Below are positions 53,860 to 62,261 of a stretch of DNA of 64,000 nucleotides, in pieces. Source of the DNA: JACPPO01 sp965262505. Lineage in GTDB: Bacteria > Acidobacteriota > Vicinamibacteria > Vicinamibacterales > UBA2999. The position numbers and the translations under genes are program-made. The stretch spans positions 2,294,001 through 2,358,000 of the forward strand of contig CBDHFM010000030.1 of assembly GCA_965262505.1 (NCBI GenBank), given 5' to 3'. The number at the start of each line of letters is the position of its first letter. Position 1 is the first letter of the stretch. Below the pieces are notes generated by a model that worked only from the letters and a program-made list of their open reading frames with translations, did no database searches and had not been told where the DNA came from.

Positions 53860-54504
53860 TCACAGGTTGGTTCTCGGCACGTAGTAGCGCGTTCCCTTGT
53901 TCATCGTCCGGATCTGGCGCATGAGATCTTCAAGCGCGGCGTCGCTGGCGGCCAGATCGAGCTGTGAGGTCTCGACCACGAGCAAGGGCGTGGCGGAATA
54001 GTAAAAAAAGAAGTGCTGGTAGGCCTCATTGAGCTCACGGAGGTAGGACGGTTCCGGCCGAGGCGTGTCTTCGCCCGTGTCCTTCGCCCCCTCGTGCAGC
54101 CGTCGAAGGAGGATGTCGGTCGGCGCCTGGAGGTAAATGACGAGGTCGGGTGACGGCACGTCGTGCGCCAGCAGATCGTAGAGCCGCTGGTAAATGAACA
54201 ACTCGTTGTCGTCGAGGTTGAGGTAGGCGAAGATCTTGTCCCTGTCGAACAGGTAGTTGGAGATCGTGGTCTGCGTGAAGAGACTGGCCTGCCGCAGCGT
54301 GACCTGCTGTCGATGTCGGTTGAGCAGGTAGAAGAGCTGCGTCTGGAGCGCGGCGCCGGAGCGGCCGGCGTAGAAATCCGCGAGAAACGGGTTCTCGCTT
54401 TCCTCCAGGACGGTCGTGGAGTCGAGCCGGGCCGCGAGGCGAACGGCAAGCGCGGTCTTGCCCACGCCGGTCGGTCCTTCGATGGCGATGTACTGAAACG
54501 ACAT
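53860..54504 (-). CDS. Deoxynucleoside kinase
   Basis: 214 residues of the dNK/dGK family, which phosphorylates deoxynucleosides for salvage. P-loop GPTGVGKT (residues 9-16), the substrate motif EESENPFLADFYAG, and the DRDKIFAYLNL and LIYLQAPTDILLRRL segments are typical. It heads the minus-strand cluster that continues through accD and folC, separated from accD by 51 bp containing three short AAAGTC repeats. Confidence 0.92.
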   Translation of the reverse strand: MSFQYIAIEGPTGVGKTALAVRLAARLDSTTVLEESENPFLADFYAGRSGAALQTQLFYLLNRHRQQVTLRQASLFTQTTISNYLFDRDKIFAYLNLDDNELFIYQRLYDLLAHDVPSPDLVIYLQAPTDILLRRLHEGAKDTGEDTPRPEPSYLRELNEAYQHFFFYYSATPLLVVETSQLDLAASDAALEDLMRQIRTMNKGTRYYVPRTNL

Positions 54505-54570
54505 GTGCTGCGCGGCGCCCGAAGCCTCAGCGCCTGCATGCTATCATCCGCTCGATACGCGCAAGGCGCA

Positions 54571-56763
54571 ATGGACAAGGTACCAAATCCAAGGCTCAAG
54601 GACTCGCGGCTCAAGGATTCCCGAAGTTGTTGGGCCTTGTGCCTGGCACTCTGTGCGCTGGGCCTTGCTCTGGTGAGCGCTGCCTGTGCCAGCGTCCCGG
54701 CGCCTCTGCCCGAGCCGCGGGTCGTGACGTGGGAGGACAAGCTTTCTTGGATGATGCGCCTGGAAGACCAGCGCATTCTGCGCGATCCGGACCCGCTGCC
54801 GCCTGTCGTGCTGCTACCGGCGACGAGCACCCAGCCGGCGATCGTCGAGCCGTCTCAGCCTTCCGATCTGATCCGTCTTCTCAACGACGCCGAGGCGCGC
54901 GTCCGTCGCCGCGCCGCCCTTGCCCTCGGCCGGGTTGGTCTGTCCGAGGCGGTGGAGCCGCTCACCGGGCTGCTCGGAGACGAGGAGCCGGAGGTGCGGA
55001 AGATGGCCGCGTTCTCGCTCGGGCTGATTGGTGCCACCGATGCGCGCCCGGCGCTTCTGGCGGCGCTCGGCGACGGGGACCCCGAGGTCCAGGGACGCGC
55101 CGCCGAGGCGCTTGGCATGATCGGCGATTCCGCCGACGCCGCGGCGGTCAGCGGAATGGTGCGGGGATACATCGGAGCCGGCGCACTGGCGGGCGTGGAC
55201 GCCGACGACCTGGCGTTTCCTCTGGCGCCTGCCGTCGAGGCGGCGCGCTTTGGCCTGTACGCGCTGGCGCGGTTGGGGTCGTACGATGCGCTGGCGGCGG
55301 CCGTGCTCGACCAGACCGGCCGGCCCGTCTCGAACTGGTGGCCGGTGTCCTTTGCGATCCAGCGGCTCGGGGACCCGCGCTTCGCACCAACGCTCATCAC
55401 GTTCCTGAGCACGCCTGGTCGCTACACGGCCGCGTTCGCGGCCCGCGGCCTCGCCGTCATGAAGGCGCCCGTCGCTGCCGGGCGGCTGCTGCGGATCGTC
55501 GAGGAGCGCACCGCGCACCCCGCTGTCGTGACCCAGGCCGTGCGCGCGCTTGCCGCGATCGGTGATCCCGCTGCGGTGCCGCTGGTGACGCGCATTGTCG
55601 TGGATGCGGCGGCTGACGCGACGCTGCGGCTGGAGGCGGTGACCGCCCTGTCGGTGCTCGCCACAGCCGACAGCATCGACCTGTGGCTGGACCTCATGTC
55701 TGACGACTCACCGGCCATGAGAGGGGCCGCAATTCGGGCGCTCGCTCGGATCGACCCGGACACGCTCATGGCTGCGCTGTCCGGCCTGGGCCCGGATCGC
55801 GACTGGACGGTCAGGGCCGCCGAGGCGGCGGCGCTGGCGACCCTTCCGCCGCAGAGGGCCCAGGCTCGACTCGGGATGCTGTCGCAGGACCAGGACCCCC
55901 GCGTGGTGTCCGCGGTAGTCGCTACGCTGGTCGCGTTGAGGGCGCCTGGCATCGAGATGGCCTTGATCGAGCGGCTCGGGGCTGATGATTTCGCCGTGCG
56001 GGCCGCCGCGGCCCGTAGTCTCGGCGAATTGAAGGCGGCCTCCTCGGTGCCGGCGCTCGTCGAGGCGTACCGCGCGGCGCAGGGCGACAGTACCTATACG
56101 ACGCGGGCGGCCATCCTCGCGGTGCTGACTGAGCTCGACCCGATGGTCGCGCGGCCGCTGTTGGAGGACGCGCTCGGGGACCGCGATTGGGCGGTGCGGG
56201 TACGGGCGGCGGCGCTCCTCCGGGAAGGCCGCGCGGACGCAGCCGAGGCGGTTATACGGCCGGCGCCGTCTGGCCGGGCCATTGGCGACCAGGAATGGCT
56301 GGCGCTGGTCAGCCCCCGGTATTCACCGCATGCGTACATAGAAACCGGCCGCGGCGTCATCGAGATCGAGCTGGCCATCCTCGACGCTCCGCAGACGGTA
56401 GCAAGCTTCGTGGCGCTGGCGCGCAAGGGATTCTTCGACCAGGTCGCGATTCACCGTATCGTCCCGGATTTCGTGGTGCAGGGCGGTGATCCCCGTGGCG
56501 ACGGTGCAGGCGGGCCCGGTTACACGATTCGCGACGAAATCAACACGCGCCCGTATCTGCGGGGGACGGTGGGGATGGCGCTTGACTGGGAAGACACCGG
56601 CGGCAGCCAGTTTTTCATCACGCACTCGCCGCAGCCGCATCTTGACGGCCGCTATACCGTGTTCGGGCATGTGGTGACCGGTATGGATGTCGTGGATAGC
56701 CTGGTTCCCGGGGACGTGATTCAGCGCGTCCGTATCTGGGACGGCGAGGGCGAATTCCCATAG
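54571..56763 (+). CDS. HEAT-repeat lipoprotein fused to a cyclophilin-type peptidyl-prolyl isomerase
   Basis: 730 residues from ATG 54571. A lipobox (LVSAAC) predicts an envelope lipoprotein. About fifteen HEAT-like repeats fill residues 90-560 (for example RRRAALALGRVGLSEAVEPL). A cyclophilin domain follows (residues ~575-728) with VIEIELAILDAPQTVASFVALARKGF, VQGGDPRGDG, GGSQFFITHSPQPHLDG and YTVFGHVVTGMDVV, the catalytic and binding residues of the family. The N-terminus carries a duplicated PRLKDSRLKDSR encoded by a short direct repeat. It could be a periplasmic or outer-membrane chaperone for barrel proteins. Confidence 0.88.
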   Translation: MDKVPNPRLKDSRLKDSRSCWALCLALCALGLALVSAACASVPAPLPEPRVVTWEDKLSWMMRLEDQRILRDPDPLPPVVLLPATSTQPAIVEPSQPSDLIRLLNDAEARVRRRAALALGRVGLSEAVEPLTGLLGDEEPEVRKMAAFSLGLIGATDARPALLAALGDGDPEVQGRAAEALGMIGDSADAAAVSGMVRGYIGAGALAGVDADDLAFPLAPAVEAARFGLYALARLGSYDALAAAVLDQTGRPVSNWWPVSFAIQRLGDPRFAPTLITFLSTPGRYTAAFAARGLAVMKAPVAAGRLLRIVEERTAHPAVVTQAVRALAAIGDPAAVPLVTRIVVDAAADATLRLEAVTALSVLATADSIDLWLDLMSDDSPAMRGAAIRALARIDPDTLMAALSGLGPDRDWTVRAAEAAALATLPPQRAQARLGMLSQDQDPRVVSAVVATLVALRAPGIEMALIERLGADDFAVRAAAARSLGELKAASSVPALVEAYRAAQGDSTYTTRAAILAVLTELDPMVARPLLEDALGDRDWAVRVRAAALLREGRADAAEAVIRPAPSGRAIGDQEWLALVSPRYSPHAYIETGRGVIEIELAILDAPQTVASFVALARKGFFDQVAIHRIVPDFVVQGGDPRGDGAGGPGYTIRDEINTRPYLRGTVGMALDWEDTGGSQFFITHSPQPHLDGRYTVFGHVVTGMDVVDSLVPGDVIQRVRIWDGEGEFP

Positions 56764-56848
56764 CTCCTGCGTCACGCGTACTCACCCGAGTCGCCAGCTC
56801 CCAAGCCTCGGAGGTGGGTTGCGGTGGACACGAAAGACGGCGTACACG

Positions 56849-56885
56849 AGGAAAGGGGACGCGCGAGTCGCACGTCCCCTTTCCT
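56849..56885. terminator. Perfect 13-bp hairpin (terminator-like)
   Basis: AGGAAAGGGGACG (56849-56861) pairs perfectly with CGTCCCCTTTCCT (56873-56885) around an 11-base loop. It lies 17 bases beyond the stop of the 15-residue minus-strand ORF, and about 85 bases after the cyclophilin gene on the plus strand, so it could end transcription from both sides. No long T-run follows. Confidence 0.65.
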
Positions 56886-56901
56886 GGCGAACCGGCGGAA
56901 G

Positions 56902-56949
56902 CTATCTCTTCTTCGCCGCCTTCTTCTTCGCGCCCTTCTTCTTAGCCAT
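56902..56949 (-). CDS. 15-residue lysine-rich peptide ORF
   Basis: ATG 56949 to TAG 56902 encodes MAKKKGAKKKAAKKR, with nine lysines or arginines in fifteen residues. A G-rich stretch (GGGGGGGA) lies six bases upstream as a possible ribosome site. The perfect 13-bp hairpin lies just downstream. The composition resembles histone H1-like or AlgR3-type Lys/Ala tails and suggests nucleic-acid binding. Evidence that it is expressed is only the tidy RBS-ORF-hairpin arrangement. Confidence 0.5.
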   Translation of the reverse strand: MAKKKGAKKKAAKKR

Positions 56950-57064
56950 CTGTAATCCCCCCCTTCGGTGGTTTGTGGATTGCGAGCATTTCGCCCTATG
57001 TCCCGGCGCACTCTGCCGCCTGGCACGTCGGCCCGGGTGTTGGCGACCTCGCTTCGCGGGCTAA

Positions 57065-58367
57065 GAGCCTGTAAGGAAATAACTGCTTGTACTGTTGATC
57101 GGCGAGTAGTACGCTGCGCCCGTGGAGGTGGCCACCCTGCGGGCAAAGCATGCAGCGCTGGCGCCCGTGCTCACGGAGCGATCGCGCCGGGTGTGGGCGG
57201 CGACTGAGGCCCAGGCGATCGGTTATGGCGGCACGGCGCTGGTCGCCCGAGCCACGGGTATCGCGACATCGACCATCCAGCGCGGTTTGCGTGAATTGAC
57301 GGCGGACGAGCCGCTCGCGGGCGGCCGGACGCGAAGGGCGGGCGGCGGCCGCAAGCGCGCGATCGATCTCGACGCGACGCTGCTGCGCGATTTGGATGCG
57401 TTGGTTGAGCCGACCGCCCCCGGCGATCCCGACTCGCCGCTGCGGTGGACGTGCCAGAGCGCACGGACGTTGGCGGTGGCGCTCGACGGTCTGGGCCACC
57501 GCGTCAGCCACACGGTGGTCGCCGAGTTGTTGCACGGACTGGGCTACAGCCTGCAGGGCAACGCCAAGACTCGTGAGGGCCGCCAGCATGTCGATCGGGA
57601 CGCGCAGTTTCGGTACATCGCCCGGCGCGTGCGACGCGCGCAACGGCAACAGCAGCCGACGATTTCGGTGGACACCAAGAAGAAGGAGCTGGTCGGCGCG
57701 TTCAAGAACGCGGGCCGCACCTGGCGCCCGGCGAAGACGCCGCAGCGGGTACAGGTCCACGACTTCGTGATCCCGGCCACCGCCACCACGGGCGGGAAGG
57801 CCATTCCGTATGGCATCTACGATCTGCATCGCAACGAAGGCTGGGTGCGTGTCGGGATCGATCACGACACCGCGAGCTTCGCGGTACGGTCGATCCAGCG
57901 TTGGTGGCAGCACATGGGTCGCCCGGCGTATCGACAAGCCCAGTCGCTGTTGATCACGGCGGATGCAGGCGGGAGCAACGGGGCGCGCCTCCGGTTGTGG
58001 AAGTGGGAACTGCCGCGTCTGGCCAATCGGACGGGCTTGGTGATCACGGTCTGTCACTTTCCGCCGGGTACGAGCAAGTGGAACAAGATCGAGCATCGGG
58101 TGTTCTCGCACATCGCGATGAATTGGCGCGGCACCCCACTCGTCGACTTGGCCACGATCGTGAGCCTCATTGGCTCGACGCACAGTCGGTCCGGACTCCG
58201 CGTTCGGTCGGAACTCGACCGCGGCCCATACCCGGGTGGCCTCACCGTCACCGATGCGCAGCTGGCGACGGTACGCCTCGAGCGGCATCGCTTTCACGGC
58301 GACTGGAACTACACGATCCATCCCGCTGCTCCGAGAACACAAAAGTCAGTAATTGTCTGACAAGCCC
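57065..58367 (+). mobile_element. ISAzo13-type insertion sequence, copy 2, nested at the end of an IS630 copy
   Basis: Left end GAGCCTGTAAGGAAATAACT, right end reading AGTAATTGTCTGACAAGCCC; TAA duplications flank it at 57062-57064 and 58368-58370. Length 1303 bp, the same as copy 1. The right TAA includes the TA target and the first base of IS630 copy B, so the ISAzo13 element inserted exactly at the IS630 boundary. Confidence 0.93.
57122..58360 (+). CDS. ISAzo13-family transposase, copy 2
   Basis: 412 residues, identical to the copy at 15506-16744: same helix-turn-helix, same ISVDTKKKELVGAFKN, LITADAGGSNG and FPPGTSKWNKIEH core. It starts at GTG 57122 and stops inside the right terminal repeat. 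The open frame and the fully retained ends make it a candidate for an active element. Confidence 0.95.
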   Translation: MEVATLRAKHAALAPVLTERSRRVWAATEAQAIGYGGTALVARATGIATSTIQRGLRELTADEPLAGGRTRRAGGGRKRAIDLDATLLRDLDALVEPTAPGDPDSPLRWTCQSARTLAVALDGLGHRVSHTVVAELLHGLGYSLQGNAKTREGRQHVDRDAQFRYIARRVRRAQRQQQPTISVDTKKKELVGAFKNAGRTWRPAKTPQRVQVHDFVIPATATTGGKAIPYGIYDLHRNEGWVRVGIDHDTASFAVRSIQRWWQHMGRPAYRQAQSLLITADAGGSNGARLRLWKWELPRLANRTGLVITVCHFPPGTSKWNKIEHRVFSHIAMNWRGTPLVDLATIVSLIGSTHSRSGLRVRSELDRGPYPGGLTVTDAQLATVRLERHRFHGDWNYTIHPAAPRTQKSVIV

Positions 58368-58369
58368 TA

Positions 58370-59299
58370 AAGCGCTTTTCAAATAGGCCTTGTACTACCT
58401 GGGGCGGTCGTGGTACTTCTGCGCGCACCGATGCAGGAGGCCCGATGCGTGCCTATTCGATGGATCTGCGAGAGCGGGCGCTCCTCGACAGCGATGCCGG
58501 GATGACGGCGGCCGAGGTGGCGGCGAAGTACCGCGTGAGCGGGTCGTGGGTGCGGCTACTGAAACAGCGGCGGCGCGACACGGGCGAGGTGGCGCCTCGC
58601 GTCCAGCGACATGGACGGCGCGGCATGCTTGAGCCGCACCTACACACCTTGGCCGCGCTGATTGCGGCGCACCCGGATCGCACGCTGGCTGAGCTGAAGG
58701 ACGCCCTCGCCACGCCCGCGAGTGTGCCGACGGTCTGGCGCGCCGTGCGGGCCCTCGGCCTGACCGTTAAAAAAACGGTCCGCCCGTCCGAACACGATCG
58801 GCCTGACGTCGCGGCCGCGCGGGTCGCGTGGCACGCGGCGGCGCCGACCTGGGATGTCGCCCACCTCGTGTTTCTGGACGAAACCGGCATCACCACCAAT
58901 CTGCTTCGGCGGTACGGCCGGGCACCGCGCGGCGCGCGCGTCCACGACCACGCCCCCTGCGGGCGCTGGCAGACCAGCACGTTTCTCGCCGCGTTGCGGG
59001 TCACGGGGCTGACCGCACCGGGGGTCTTCGACGGCGCGATCGATGGCGAGAGCTTCCGCGCCTACATCGAACAGATCCTGGTGCCGACCCTGCAGCCCGG
59101 CGACATCGTCATTGCCGACAATCTCGGGGCCCACAAGGTCGCCGGCATCCAACGCGCCATCCAGGCCGCCGGGGCCACCCTCTGGTACTTGCCACCCTAC
59201 AGCCCAGACCTCAATCCCATCGAGCTCTGCTTCGCGAAGCTCAAGGCCCTCGTTCGCACCGCTCGCTGTCGCAGCACCGAGACGCTCTGGCCGTTCCTC
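58370..59299 (+). mobile_element. IS630-type element, copy B, right end missing
   Basis: The left end AAGCGCTTTTCA is preserved. The sequence follows copy A to GACGCTCTGGCCGTTCCTC at 59299, then breaks and continues into an unrelated esterase fragment. The last ~95 bp of the element, with its right terminal repeat, are gone. Confidence 0.92.
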
Positions 59300-59302
59300 T
59301 AA
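58445..59302 (+). CDS. IS630-family transposase, C-terminally truncated
   Basis: 285 residues. The frame is open through the A-run that is broken in copy A. It contains the helix-turn-helix (AAEVAAKYRVSGSWVRLLKQ) and the DDE core with HLVFLDETGITTNLLRRYG, IADNLGAHKVAG and YLPPYSPDLNPIEL. The last ~33 residues seen in copy A (GECLAHFSPDECRNYVRHC region) are lost at 59299, and the frame closes on a chance TAA. Since all three catalytic acidic residues remain, partial activity cannot be excluded. Confidence 0.88.
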   Translation: MRAYSMDLRERALLDSDAGMTAAEVAAKYRVSGSWVRLLKQRRRDTGEVAPRVQRHGRRGMLEPHLHTLAALIAAHPDRTLAELKDALATPASVPTVWRAVRALGLTVKKTVRPSEHDRPDVAAARVAWHAAAPTWDVAHLVFLDETGITTNLLRRYGRAPRGARVHDHAPCGRWQTSTFLAALRVTGLTAPGVFDGAIDGESFRAYIEQILVPTLQPGDIVIADNLGAHKVAGIQRAIQAAGATLWYLPPYSPDLNPIELCFAKLKALVRTARCRSTETLWPFL

Positions 59303-59562
59303 CGCGGCCGCACCAGCTCACGGTGGAGACACTGGAGCAAACGGTGTCCTGGCGGCGTACCGTGCCGTCGTACAATCGCTCGTTGCTCCGGGTCGCGGCC
59401 GAGCAGGGCGTGCCCGCGGTGGACGTCCGACAACTGTTTCACGACCGGTACCCTGACCTTTTCGCCGATGAGTCCCACTTCACGCTCGACGGTCACGCCG
59501 CGCTCGGGGCCTATCTCGCGCAGGAGCTCGCGCGCCAGGGTGCGCTCCCGCCACGGTCTTGA
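59300..59562 (+). pseudogene. SGNH/GDSL hydrolase, C-terminal fragment
   Basis: After the IS630 break the frame RRTVPSYNRSLLRVAAEQGVPAVDVRQLF leads to the block DESHFTLDGHAALGAYLAQEL, the Asp-x-x-His catalytic region of SGNH-hydrolase esterases. About 85 residues remain; the N-terminal Ser block is missing. The pattern is that of an adjacent deletion that removed the right end of IS630 copy B and the front of the esterase gene. Confidence 0.8.
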
Positions 59563-59652
59563 CGGACGTTGGGCCGGACGCACACGGGGCCCTAACCTCG
59601 ATATACTTACCCCGCTTACGGATCCCATCCGAGATCTGAGAAGGTGACCACT

Positions 59653-61236
59653 ATGAGTTTTCCAACCTTGATGAACCGGTCGGTGCTGGCGCTTCTTGCA
59701 GGCGCGTTTCTCGCAGCTTGTTCTTCCCAACCCGCAGAAACCCCGGCCACCACGCTAGCCGAGGATTCGCAGGCGGGAGCGCCCGCCCCTGAACAGGCTC
59801 TCCTCGAAGACCTCGTTCTGGCGAACCGGATTCTCACGCGCGAGGAGGGCATCCTCGACATTCAGGCGCACGTCAGTGCGCGCAGCCTGATCAATCCTGA
59901 CCGCTGGTACATGGCGCGCTTTGTCGCCCCTGGCGGCGCGAGCGTCAGTGACATGAGCGAGTACGGCCTCGACAGCCTGCCCATCGAGCCGCGGGGGGGC
60001 GACGCACGTGAAACCTTCCTGCATGGCAACGTCTTCAAGGCCAGGCCCGATGTGATGGCGGTCGTGCACGCGCACACGCCGGAGTTCGTGGCGTTCGGGA
60101 TGAGTTCGGTGCCGCTCTATTGGGGGCCCAACAGGCAGGTCCCGGTCTGGGACATTCGGCCGCTCAACAACGGGCGCAGGGGCATCGTCAGTGACAACCG
60201 CCTTGGCGAGTCGATGGTGGAGACGCTCGGCGACAATGAGGCGGTGCTGCTCTGGGGTCACGGAATCACGCTCTCGGCCAAGTCGCTGCCGGAAGTGATC
60301 CATCGCGTGGTCGCGCTCCGCAGGAATGCCCAGTTGCAGGAAGCCGCCGTGTCGATTGGAAGTTCCGAACAGCCCGAGGCGATCGTGGACGACGCCACCG
60401 CGGACCAGGCGGCGTGGGATCACTACAGGCGCGTCGACTTGAGAGCGGAAGGCGGAAACGTGCCGTTGAACCCGGCACCGATGCCGTCGAAGCCAAGCGA
60501 TCCTGTCGGTGCCGCGAGGCACGACCTGATGCTCGCAAACCGCATCCTCGCGAACGAGATGGTCGGGCTGATCGAGACCTCGGGTCACGTCAGCGTGCGG
60601 AATCCGAGCAACCCGAACAGCTATTTCGTGGCCACCGCGGCGGCCGGCAGCGTGACCGACGGAGACATCGTCGAACGCGACCTCTCCAGCCCGGGTCCAG
60701 ACACGATGGGATTGTCGATTGACGACGAGATCTACAAGGCGAATCCGGATGTGATGGCTGTGCTGTACGCGCGGTCGCCAGAGGTTGTTGCCTTCACGCA
60801 GGACGTGCCGTTGCGTGGCATGGTCAACGGAGGCGCGTTCATTGGTGACGGACTGCCGATGTTCAGCATGTCGACGCTGGATCCGCAGCAGCCGCTGCTG
60901 TCGAATCCCGCCTTTGGAATGGGCGTCGCCGCCGCGCTCGGCACGAACCAGGCCGCGCTGCTGTCCGGGCACGGCTTCGTGGTGACGGGGGCTACCGTGT
61001 ACAACGTGGTCCGCAGCGCATATCACATGCGGCAGAACGCGAGAATCCAGCAGCAGGCGATCGCGCTCGGGGGCACGGTCGCGTACGTCAACGAGATTCG
61101 GATGGGACCGCAGGGCGCAGGGGACGCCAATGCCGGTGCCGGTCGGCAGGGTGGCGGCGGCGGCGGCGGCGGACAACTCGGGCCGGTTGAAGGGCGCGAG
61201 TGGGTCTACTGGGCGCAGACCACCCCGGTCGACTAG
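59653..61236 (+). CDS. Lipoprotein with tandem class II aldolase/adducin domains
   Basis: 527 residues from ATG 59653 (AAGG eight bases upstream). A lipobox (FLAAC, Cys about 23) predicts a lipid anchor. Two class II aldolase/adducin domains follow. The first (residues ~50-255) keeps the zinc histidines HAHTP and WGHGITL. The second (~290-480) has the equivalent of HAH changed to YARSP (VMAVLYARSPEVV) but retains SGHGFV, so it is probably non-catalytic. The C-terminus is a Gly-rich linker and a final EWVYWAQTT. An exported aldolase could act on sugar phosphates or be a structural adducin relative; the substrate is unknown. Confidence 0.85.
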   Translation: MSFPTLMNRSVLALLAGAFLAACSSQPAETPATTLAEDSQAGAPAPEQALLEDLVLANRILTREEGILDIQAHVSARSLINPDRWYMARFVAPGGASVSDMSEYGLDSLPIEPRGGDARETFLHGNVFKARPDVMAVVHAHTPEFVAFGMSSVPLYWGPNRQVPVWDIRPLNNGRRGIVSDNRLGESMVETLGDNEAVLLWGHGITLSAKSLPEVIHRVVALRRNAQLQEAAVSIGSSEQPEAIVDDATADQAAWDHYRRVDLRAEGGNVPLNPAPMPSKPSDPVGAARHDLMLANRILANEMVGLIETSGHVSVRNPSNPNSYFVATAAAGSVTDGDIVERDLSSPGPDTMGLSIDDEIYKANPDVMAVLYARSPEVVAFTQDVPLRGMVNGGAFIGDGLPMFSMSTLDPQQPLLSNPAFGMGVAAALGTNQAALLSGHGFVVTGATVYNVVRSAYHMRQNARIQQQAIALGGTVAYVNEIRMGPQGAGDANAGAGRQGGGGGGGGQLGPVEGREWVYWAQTTPVD

Positions 61237-61348
61237 AAGGGCGCCCGCGAGTGAGACGCACGAAGTGATCGCCTCGCGAATCGTCGCTGCCTCAGACGAT
61301 GGAACTCCCGGGCACCACCTTGAGGGCTGGCGGTAGAATGCCGGTCGT

Positions 61349-62059
61349 CTACGGCACAGACGGTTGCGCCCACCTCTCGCTCACCCACCCTCCGGCTCGC
61401 CGTAACGCGGGGAGATAACCACCCATCTGGTAATGTCCGACCCCGGCCAGCGGGTCGAACGTGACGGGCCGCCCCATCTGCTCAAGTGTGCGGGCACGTT
61501 CCTCGGCCTGGTCAAACGGCACGACCTGGTCGTCGCGGCTGTGAATCACGTAGGTGGGGATCCTCGCGAGATCCGCGAGCGGTTCTCGAGTGCGACCGGC
61601 CATCACGATGGCCGCGGTAAACCGATCCGGATGGCGCGCCGACAGATACCAGGCGCCGCCGCCCCCAAGACTGAAGCCGACGACCAGAATCCGGCGCTCG
61701 TCGATGGCGAGCTCGTCAAGCATGGCCGTCACGAGCGCCATCACCGCCTGTTCGGCGCGCGAATCGGTCCAGCTCCCTCCGGGGGCATCCGGCGCGATCA
61801 TGATGGGCGCCAGTTCGCCCAGGCCCGGCAAGAAGATGCTGCGCATGAAGCCGTCGCCATAGAAGGGCGTGCCACCACCGCCGCCAGGATGGAGAGCGAC
61901 GACGAGCGGCCGCGGTCGGGACGCGTCATAGTCGCCTGGCACGGCCAGGCCATAGCGCACCATCGAGCCGTCGGGTGCCCTGAACGTGCGCTGCGCCAAC
62001 GTCGGTGAAGCCGGCTGCGCGAGGACCGTTGAGAAGCTGAAAAGCAGGAGCGGTAGCAT
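61349..62059 (-). CDS. Exported alpha/beta hydrolase (PHB-depolymerase/esterase-like)
   Basis: 236 residues with a signal peptide (LPLLLFSFSTVLAQ). The nucleophile elbow GFSLGGGG is clear, the acid is likely in HSRDDQVVPF, and the histidine in GVGHYQMGG. The PLVVALHPGGGGG oxyanion region resembles polyhydroxybutyrate-depolymerase-like esterases (LpqC type). Substrate unknown. Its 5' end faces the second 107-bp hairpin element. Confidence 0.88.
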   Translation of the reverse strand: MLPLLLFSFSTVLAQPASPTLAQRTFRAPDGSMVRYGLAVPGDYDASRPRPLVVALHPGGGGGTPFYGDGFMRSIFLPGLGELAPIMIAPDAPGGSWTDSRAEQAVMALVTAMLDELAIDERRILVVGFSLGGGGAWYLSARHPDRFTAAIVMAGRTREPLADLARIPTYVIHSRDDQVVPFDQAEERARTLEQMGRPVTFDPLAGVGHYQMGGYLPALRRAGGWVSERWAQPSVP

Positions 62060-62106
62060 GCCCTAGATGGTGTCACAAGCACGGGTCTGTCGCGCATGAC
62101 CTCGTT

Positions 62107-62213
62107 GCGGGTGGCCGCGGACGGGGCCGCCCCGTTCGCGCCGCAGGCGCCACACCCGTGACGGGTGCCTTTGGCGCCGAGCACGAATGGGGCTGTCCGC
62201 GGTCAGGACCCGC
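62107..62213 (+). repeat. 107-bp hairpin element, copy 2
   Basis: Identical to copy 1 (45936-46042) except C to T at 62135 and G to A at 62187, which are partners in the stem (C:G becomes T:A). It sits between two divergent hydrolase genes, eight bases before a TATGAT box (62222-62227) for the downstream gene. No target duplication is visible. Confidence 0.85.
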
Positions 62214-62261
62214 CTGGAGGTTATGATTGGGCCGCCACACTGATCGAGGAGGAGGCCGACT

